Source: Tubulanus polymorphus
Taxonomy: Eukaryota; Nemertea; Palaeonemertea; Tubulaniformes; Tubulanidae
Assembly (NCBI RefSeq): GCF_964204645.1
Contig: NC_134027.1
Location: forward strand, 26,152,485 to 26,216,484
DNA: 64,000 nt
Direction of reading: 5' to 3'
Part shown: piece after piece, positions 57,079 to 64,000 of the stretch
Position numbering within the stretch: position 1 is the first letter of the stretch
How the letters are laid out: each line of letters starts with the position of its first letter
The notes under the pieces: model-generated
Told to the model about the DNA's origin: nothing
The model's database searches: none
The model's input: only the letters and a program-made list of their open reading frames with translations
Program-made: the position numbers and the translations under genes

Positions 57079-59043
57079 CTATAGCATCATACCGCCACCA
57101 GACCATTCCATTCTCTGTGAAAAAAATAAAACATCAATACTTCGTTATTTCATTCAATCATCGCAATGAAAGACTCTTTATGTTTGACTGTAGGAAGCGA
57201 GGATCCACCAGGTGTCACTAGTATCCATTCGGAAAACGATGCCAATTTTTCCGCTGATTGAATTAAATTAAAATCAATCCATCATTTCTCAAATTCTATG
57301 AATTAATGAAAAATTAAAACCTTAAACATCGATCCGAGTTTACCGAGACTAAAGATCTAGATGAAAGTTCATTGAAAATTTGACTTATTTGTATAATTGA
57401 ACCGCATGCCATTTGGTGGATAGCTGGTGCAGCACGCAGGGACGGAGTATACTCACTTTCTGTGGTTGAACGAATGCAAGCCAGTCGGATGGATGCGTCG
57501 GCAGGAGTCCCATAGTCTGACATTTATATATAGCTAAAACTAGTGCAGCGATATTACCAACAAAATACATGAATTTCTGCGCGATTGCTTGATTTCCTTC
57601 AATTAGTTTAAAAGCTGAAAATATTGAGAGAGGAAATAAATAAATTGCTATTAATCTAATGATTTTGTGCTATCAATATTTCAGGTATCAGTTGCACAGG
57701 CTTGGCTTTAGATTTAAGAATAATCTCAGTTGATCTTGGTTCTATAGCCAATCAAACAATTAGAGACCACACTCTAAAATTTTGATTTGAGACAATTTTG
57801 AGCCTAGGCTCAGGTCTTGACCGCGCAATTTGGACCGGTTATTTTTCTAAGTACTACTTACTAGTTTGTACAGCTATAAGAGCTTGTATCGGTCGAATAA
57901 ACATCATTCCGACCATCATTATCGGAAATATAGATATCGTATTTCCAGCCATCCACATTATAAATAAATTCATCGGTATCTGTTTAATAGGACCGAGCGC
58001 TATATCCCAAGATTTCTGCAACGAAACAAATTCAAGACATTTTTACAGTCGAAATGTTGAAATTCAAAGAAAACATTTGGTCATAAATGGATGAAACAGT
58101 CAAATGTGAAAGGAAATTCTTTGACAACGTTACTAAATGTCAGATTGCGGAAGGAAATTCTTTGACATCTCAAATTTTATAATTTCGCTTATTAACCCTT
58201 TCAGTGCTGACTTATTAATACCCTATAGTGCTGGAGATAATTTGAAAATTTTGAAAAATTCCACCCTAGTGTGTTGAATAACGGGAATACCACTATAGTG
58301 CATCTACACCGCGGCGCGGTGTATCGTTAGTTACTAGTATTTCACTATGTTGGACAGGTGCTGCCATTTTTCAATAGAGATAATTACTAATTACATCAAT
58401 ACACCGCAGTGCAGTGTACTTGCAAAATCCATCACCGATTCATACAACGCACTGCGGTGTAGACGCACTGAAGGGGTTAATCAGTGCTGTTATTCCAGAA
58501 AACTAGTCGGGCCTTTATTTGAATACGAACCTTTACAACTAAATTCGGGTCCACATCTTTATGACTGTTATCCGCTATAGTACGATCTGTATAACCCATA
58601 GGAGCAGCTAGATTATCCGGTGAACTTATCGGTACAATTTGACGGTCGCTCTTCAACCTGGCGTCAGTAAAAATAACACTATCAATTATAACTATCAATG
58701 ACTGCAGTTTAATTCTGATTTATTCGTGTTGTTTTAATAGAATTTGATATCCCTAGATATTCTAGGTTCGCAATAACCATTTAATTAGTAAATGTAACAT
58801 TTTATCAGGAAATAAGGACCGTCAAGTGGCGCCACCATCGACACGTCATGTACTAGACGACGATTATCGTGTTATTTTACTCTAATCTCTCAACCTCGAT
58901 TTATTCTGCTTTCATATGTATTTGTTCTATCGGTAATATTTTATCGGCTGCCAAAAAATATCGCTAGAAAACACAAGATTCACTCACTTATTCGCGAAAT
59001 CCATCGCCCATTTGTTACGATATTTTCCACCTCTCGACGCCAT
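57079..59043 (-). CDS. EMC4: ER membrane protein complex subunit 4
   Basis: Five coding exons on the minus strand: 58988-59043, 58531-58657, 57862-58015, 57457-57614 and 57079-57114, giving 176 residues against 183 in human. The conserved core is unmistakable: KWAMDF near the start, then [20 protein letters not shown] and [18 protein letters not shown] (first helix), [31 protein letters not shown] (second helix), [14 protein letters not shown], and the terminal [14 protein letters not shown]4 is part of the ER membrane complex that inserts tail-anchored and multi-pass proteins; it contributes to the cytosolic vestibule and membrane cavity. Intron 2 holds a full-length piggyBac-like MITE. Confidence 0.96.
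58197..58476. mobile_element. piggyBac-like MITE, full-length, reverse orientation
   Basis: TTAA|CCCTTTCAGTGCTGAC ... GTAGACGCACTGAAGGGG|TTAA. Contains CTACACCGCGGCGCGGTGTA and two ACACCGCAGTGCAGTGTA-type palindromes. Intronic to EMC4. Confidence 0.9.
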
Positions 59044-59808
59044 CTTGGATTCCAGCTGCGGCAATCGAGGTTGAAAATATTATTTAGCGCCATACACAGT
59101 TCAATTTCAATTTGAATTCAATTCTTTAGTGATACTTCTAACAATGCAAGATTCCGGCCTATGGATTTTACAGTGTTTCACGATATGTACAGTAAGATGG
59201 ATACGTAAATGGGTGGAATTTCAAATCAGTTAGGGTCGGGCTATATGGGTCACGTGTTTGGTAGGTGGGGTCGGGCTGGGGTGATACGGCAGGGTGGCGG
59301 GCTATGTACAGGGGTGTCCCGGGTTCGAACCCAGTAATTACTGGCACTCATGAAATAGACGTGATGCCACACTACACCGTCTGGTGCTGCCGCTATGCTC
59401 AACATAAGCGGATTTTTCATACACTAACGTGAACTGTCTCTGGCAACCAGGGAGAGTCTACTGCCAGAGTCAGTTCGTGTTAGTTTATGCAAAGGCTCAG
59501 AGTGGTCCTGACGCTAAATACAAGATACAGGGTTCCCGGGTTCGAACCCAGTGGGATGATTTACTCATGGGCATGCCCGGGCTTTCTTGGGGTTCCTGGC
59601 AGGGATCGGGGCTGAGGTGCGCAGAATTGGACAGGCAACCAGTCTAGCGGCGGCGCGGCAATCCCAATGCAATATAATATCAAAATGGCGTGCTTTACCA
59701 TAACACGAGAAGCGAAAACCTCACCTAATTCCAAACATTGCCACCCTCCTTTCCGACCCCTGAAATCAGTATTTTAATATTTGGTAAGTATTCGTAACAT
59801 TGGTTTAA
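59044..59808. other. Upstream region of EMC4, no supported gene
   Basis: GGGTTCGAACCCAG occurs twice, at about 59313 and 59539, each in a CCCGGGTTCGAACCCAGT context. The motif resembles a tRNA B box, but no matching A box was found. The rest is moderately GC-rich. Confidence 0.4.
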
Positions 59809-59970
59809 ATGGCGAAAAATATTCCATCTCAGATATTGTGGGAAATCATTATTTTAGAGGCACATCCTACAACGCAACGAACGGTGCACATGGTGGCGCT
59901 CAGTCAAGCATATCGTCATTCCATCCTGATATTTCTAGACCACGATGGGCTTCACCCGGCTGTGTTGTAA
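59809..59970 (+). CDS. Small open frame, 53 residues, doubtful
   Basis: ATG GCG start context and a compact sequence MAKNIPSQILWEIIILEAHP followed by a basic/His-rich end. IPSQILWEII faintly resembles the start of an F-box. It is divergent from EMC4 and could be a first exon, but no donor or partner exon was identified. Confidence 0.25.
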   Translation: MAKNIPSQILWEIIILEAHPTTQRTVHMVALSQAYRHSILIFLDHDGLHPAVL

Positions 59971-60344
59971 TGAATTTGTTCTTAAATGATTCCATCGACT
60001 GATTATGTCGAACAGTTAAAATGGTGTAAGTTTATTTCATCTTTTAAATGTGTTCTTCATCGGTTTCTGAAAGAAGATAATATTTAAACTGTTCATGTTT
60101 TTTCATTACTTTCTCGTTTATATTTTCATGTTCAACTCTAGATGCAAAACTTTAAGCGTGGATAGAAAAACCCCGTGAATAAATGAACTGCAGATTGGAG
60201 CGAACAATTTGATTTGTAAGTTTGAATTCTATACTTGATGTTTCTGCAGTTATTTCCAAGGAAAGAAAACAATCTTAGATTTGTCTATTATAGGAGCACT
60301 TCAACATGTTCGATGGGAATTTTGATGCAGCGCAGGAAAACAAG

Positions 60345-60510
60345 GAATCACCCTCGGATTCTGCACAGGACATCAAGGAATCAAGCAACTTCACAATCAG
60401 ACTTTTTTGTATTCAGCACAGGACATCAGGAATCACTATGGATTCAGCACAGGACATCAAGGAATCACTATGGATTCAGCACAGGACATCAAGGAATCAC
60501 TATAGGTGGA
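60345..60510. repeat. 32-bp minisatellite, about 4 to 5 copies
   Basis: Unit GATTCAGCACAGGACATCAA plus GGAATCACTATG, with a diverged first copy and one interrupted copy. Open frames across it are by-products. Confidence 0.85.
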
Positions 60511-61053
60511 AATTCAGGATAAGTTACATTTATCTTTATTTCTCAGTTGTTGACTTGATTTTAAGGGACCAGTTTCATAGTGTTTGATGTAAACAATGTT
60601 TTGAAATGAAATCACAGAAACCTGTTGCATTTATTCAATCATTTCAAATTTCTTAATATTGGTGAATATTTGGCTAAGATTAGTTCATGGTTGGGATTGT
60701 TATTATTTAAGTTTTAGTGGGTTTAAAGGTTTTCTAAATTGTGATCAACTCAAATGTTACTTCTAATCAATATGAAACTGGTTCCTGATGTCAATTTAAC
60801 AACTGTTATCAATCATGTTCCTTCGTGACAATCTGATCATGTATATCTTTAGAGTTAGAATTTCTGTGGATTAAACTGCTGTACTTATTTCATACTGATT
60901 GAACAGTTACAGATACATTTAACATTGTGTACAGATACAGAGTACAGTTCACTGCATTACTTCATCCTGTGATTGAACAGTGATTTAATGTTCTCTCATC
61001 TTCACTAGATTCCCATCCGTCTAACTAAAACATCATTACATTTCAACTCATCT

Positions 61054-61245
61054 AACCGCGGGGTTTGGGGAGGGTGGGTAGGGTTGGGGGAGGGAAGGGG
61101 TAGAGGGAGGGCGGGAGGGATGGGTTGAGGGAGGGTGGGAGGGAAGGGGTGAGGGAGGGCGGGAGGGAAGGGGTGAGGGAGGGCGGGAGGGAAGGGGTGA
61201 GGGAGGGCGGGAGGGGAGGGCGGGAGGGATGGGGCGAGGGAGCAG
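61054..61245. repeat. G-rich minisatellite (GGGAGGGCGGGAGGGAAGGGGTGA)n
   Basis: About 190 bases in which almost every third to fifth base begins a run of three or more G, in a roughly 24-bp period. A second shorter G-rich patch lies at 61398-61465. It is a strong candidate for G-quadruplex formation on the plus strand; the Pro-rich minus frame is not considered a gene. Confidence 0.88.
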
Positions 61246-61758
61246 TGTTTTCAATAAGAAATTAGCAAGCCAGGTCCCTTTGAAAACAGGAGGGTCCCCC
61301 TATGTCACAGTCCCTGAAACAAAAGCTGGTTTGAAAAAACAGGCGAGTCCTTTACAAACAACAGACGGGTCTGGGACCTGGCTCTTATTGAAAACACTGC
61401 GGGAGGGTGGGAGGGATGGGGTTTGAGAGGGATGGGTTCTCGGAGTGAGGGTGGGATGTGGGGGGTTGTTTAATGTCGGGTATAGATGGTTTAGGCGATA
61501 GGCCTAGTCTTGGAAGTTCAGGATATTTCAGAAAATGTGTCCCATCTTTTTATTATTCTAAGAAAGGATTAATCATTATGAAACACATCATGCGGCCACA
61601 TGCGTGACTGAAACATGTCATGTTTCAAGCTGTATAACCACTGGTCAATTGGACCAGTTCTATTTTACTGGTTGTTATTTCTATCAGACCCGGGTTTGAT
61701 CCCCGATGAGTGCGCGCGTAATTTCAACGTCACTTCTCTCAGTCGTTATGAGATAATT

Positions 61759-61998
61759 GCCCCCAGATTTTTGAACGGGGACAAGTTACAATTTTTGGGC
61801 CATCAAAGGTGGTCACGAATGAGTGTTATTTTTTGAATGGTCACAAACTGCTCCTTGGCTCCGACCAAAATACGGCTTGCCCCCAGATTTTTGAACGGGG
61901 ACAAGTTTCAATTTTTGGGCCATCAAAGGTGGTCACGAATGAGTGTTATTTTTTGAATGGTCACAAACTGCTCCTTGGCTCCGACCAAAATACGGCTT
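61759..61998. repeat. 120-bp tandem duplication
   Basis: GCCCCCAGATTTTTGAACGG through CGACCAAAATACGGCTT occurs twice back to back with one or two differences, implying recent duplication. Confidence 0.92.
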
Positions 61999-62689
61999 AA
62001 TGAACAATGAAACAACAATCATACGTAATAATTACCGTTGATATCCGGCGGTTACTGCTTCTTTTTGGATACATTTCCAGCTGAAAGATGTATTTTATTT
62101 TCATCTGTGCAATTTAAGAAACTGCTGTAAATACTGGTTCTGTAGCCTGACGACTTACAAAATTGTTGACGAGAGTCGAGATGCAGTCACATTCATTGCT
62201 GCTTCCTCTTTTTCTGCAGATTCTTAGACGGAGACCTATACTCTTCATTTTTTGAAGAAGAGTATAGAACTCATTAGAAAAGTGATATGTTTTGTAATCA
62301 CTTTTATGGATTTTCAGATAGTGTATCACCATTCATAGATAGATATCCTTAATAGTTAGTTGAATCCTTTTCGAAAAGAGATAGGACACATTTTCTGAAA
62401 TAAACTTTACAATTTATAGGTGTGGGACAAAGATTGACACGGAGAGACTATTGTTCTATTATTATATTCAGGATATTCTATTGATGACAGTATATTTCTA
62501 CCTGTGACTTATAATTCTATTCTAGACAGAATTTCAGGGGCTGCGAACTAATTATACTTATATCGGGAAATATTTTACCGATTTTGAAATTCGTAAAAAG
62601 TTTAAAACATGATATTCAACCAGATATAGTTATAGTTTTGGCAGGCTACCGCGACCTTCCTACTACATTGAGACTACATGAATGCCACT

Positions 62690-62925
62690 TGCCGAGGGGT
62701 GCAAGCATATTTGAAATTCTGCTTGCCCCCTCCAAAAGCTACTGGCCCTTCACAGGTAGTCCGATTGCTGGCATTATCATCCGTTGTATTGAGTGAGAAA
62801 AAAGCTTTGTGACATAAAATTGCACTAGCCCGGGGGACAAGTGATAATGATAACCGACTTGCCCTGATGAGAATATACTTGTCCCGGGCAATCGGACAAG
62901 TGCTTAGATCGCACCCTGCTTTATA
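62690..62925. repeat. Free copy of the repeat nested in the 24872 foldback
   Basis: GCAAGCATATTTGAAATTCT, GCTTGCCCCCTCCAAAAGCT, ACAAGTGATAATGATAACCG, TTGCCCTGATGAGAATATAC and GACAAGTGCTTAGATCGCAC occur in the same order at 24955-25192. CTTGTCCC / GGGACAAG pairs near the ends suggest an inverted-repeat element. Confidence 0.8.
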
Positions 62926-63059
62926 CAAGATTAGGCCAATTCCTCTATTAATGGTTTGCATGTGAACGCGCTCTCTAATAAGCCACGGGCCCAAGCCTGA
63001 TCGGTGCCAATTTGGCCCGGGCCAAATCTTCTCCGTGTGATCGCGGCTATAGTTACTGA

Positions 63060-63260
63060 ACTATGGTCATGAACTAAACTTTGCTTATCAAACCAGGGCC
63101 ATAAAACTGACCCACCTTTAATGAGGGCCATGAGCCAAATTCATACTCATGTTATCAAACCAAAGCCATGAGCTTTATTTACCGTGCGTGGTCACCCAAT
63201 CAGAACCATAGACCGAACTTTAACTCTTTGCTCACCAAAACAGGGCCATGAATGAAAAGT
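63060..63260. repeat. Degenerate tandem repeat around AACCAGGGCCATGA
   Basis: Four to six loose copies of a unit containing TTATCAAACCAGGGCCATAA, GAGGGCCATGAGCCAAATT, ATCAAACCAAAGCCATGAGC and CACCAAAACAGGGCCATGAA, spaced about 50-60 bp. No gene. Confidence 0.6.
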
Positions 63261-63527
63261 TGTACAAGTTATTTCTGTTGTCTTCACAACTCTGTATTTG
63301 AGAATGAAATGATTTATGTTGAACTAATGACGTAGTTAATGAAAGATTCATCTGTATCAGTGTTGCTGCTGGTGCTGCTGCAACTAACACAACTTTTTGC
63401 TGTTGGTCTCTTAAAGATTAAACTTGATCCCAGTCGGAACTGATGAGAGTTCTAGTGAGACGACAAATAAGGAAAAGCCATATGAAAAGAAAAAGTATCA
63501 AGCAAACTGATATAAATGCTGATACAA

Positions 63528-63716
63528 AGAGTGGGGTCCGAGAGCAATTCGAAGGTTTAGTGTCCTGCACGCTTAGCGAGCGGGCAGGGGTCTATTCCTA
63601 CCTCGACTCAAAAAAGAAAATGAAATATAAAGAGTGGGGTCCGAGAGCAATTCGAAGGTTTAGTGTCCTGCACGCTTAGAGGGCGGGCAGGGGTCTAATA
63701 CCTACCTCGACTCAAA
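63528..63716. repeat. 103-bp tandem duplication
   Basis: AGAGTGGGGTCCGAGAGCAA through TTCGAAGGTTTAGTGTCCTG, CACGCTTAG, CGGGCAGGGGTCTA and CTACCTCGACTCAAA is present twice with a few changes. Confidence 0.88.
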
Positions 63717-64000
63717 TGCTAAAAGTGAGAGAAAAGAGTAAAAACGAAAAATGGCAAATGAAGGAAAATGGCTGTTTGAGTTTGATTTGTTCCACTGGGT
63801 TCAAGTGTTAACTTGAAAAGACAATCAAATTACAGTCAAACGGATTATTCATGACGTATATATTTTGTAAACATCAGCAGTTCATAATCAATGATCCATA
63901 AATCTTATGAAAAGGTTCCATAAGACAACTTGCTTATATAAAACCTCTAGTATAGAGTATAGAAATATCTGATCTAACTATCAACTGTCATTGGTCCACA

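Noticed and set aside
59300-59560. Pair of tRNA B boxes (GGGTTCGAACCCAG)
   Set aside because: No A box at the right distance; the motif is a self-complementary sequence repeated twice.
61048-61254. Pro/Ser-rich minus-strand frame (RPPSPLPS repeats)
   Set aside because: Direct translation of the G-rich minisatellite with no gene context.

Overview
This window is nuclear DNA of an animal. Protein-coding genes are split into many exons with GT/AG borders and introns of about 80 to 1,500 bases, AATAAA signals follow several stop codons, and the products are recognisable bilaterian orthologues. The dense load of short inverted-repeat elements, tRNA-derived SINEs, a broken LINE and minisatellites fits a marine invertebrate, perhaps a lophotrochozoan. 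That placement is inference; the species cannot be named from the sequence alone. No rRNA, intact tRNA, CRISPR or bacterial operon structure was seen.

Layout, left to right. 1-351: last exon of an unidentified membrane protein (+). 2412-5815: membrane protein with one C2H2 zinc finger and two alternative last exons (+). 6905-10387: secreted laminin-G / Ser-rich linker / PAN protein (+). 11732-16968: SLC38A11-like amino-acid transporter (+). 16969-20765: repeats. 20797-21504: four-pass membrane protein with a PPxY tail (+). 21505-23413: repeats and a possible LTR fragment. 23414-27092: ZC3HC1/NIPA (-). 27303-28605: dead LINE 3' end. 29091-34712: KLHDC10 (+). 37508-44211: TMEM116, a seven-pass receptor-like protein (-). 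44677-55295: OPLAH, 5-oxoprolinase, 30 exons (+). 57079-59043: EMC4 (-). 59044-64000: minisatellites and repeats with no convincing gene.

The genes are unrelated housekeeping loci rather than one pathway: a nuclear-basket protein, a cullin-ligase receptor, glutathione-cycle oxoprolinase, an ER insertase subunit and an amino-acid transporter. Two pairs are head-to-head, ZC3HC1/KLHDC10 and TMEM116/OPLAH. To my knowledge the first pair is also adjacent and divergent in humans, which would make it old conserved microsynteny.

The most striking non-coding content is a set of transposon-derived families that can be read from their ends. They are a 220-bp Harbinger-like MITE (3-bp duplications), a Mutator-like MITE (9-bp duplications), a piggyBac-like MITE (TTAA), long foldback hairpins, palindromes with GGGNCC-type ends, and repeats carrying a hammerhead-like core whose stem covaries between families. 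One Harbinger-like copy sits inside the 5' splice site of a ZC3HC1 intron and appears to have rebuilt it.
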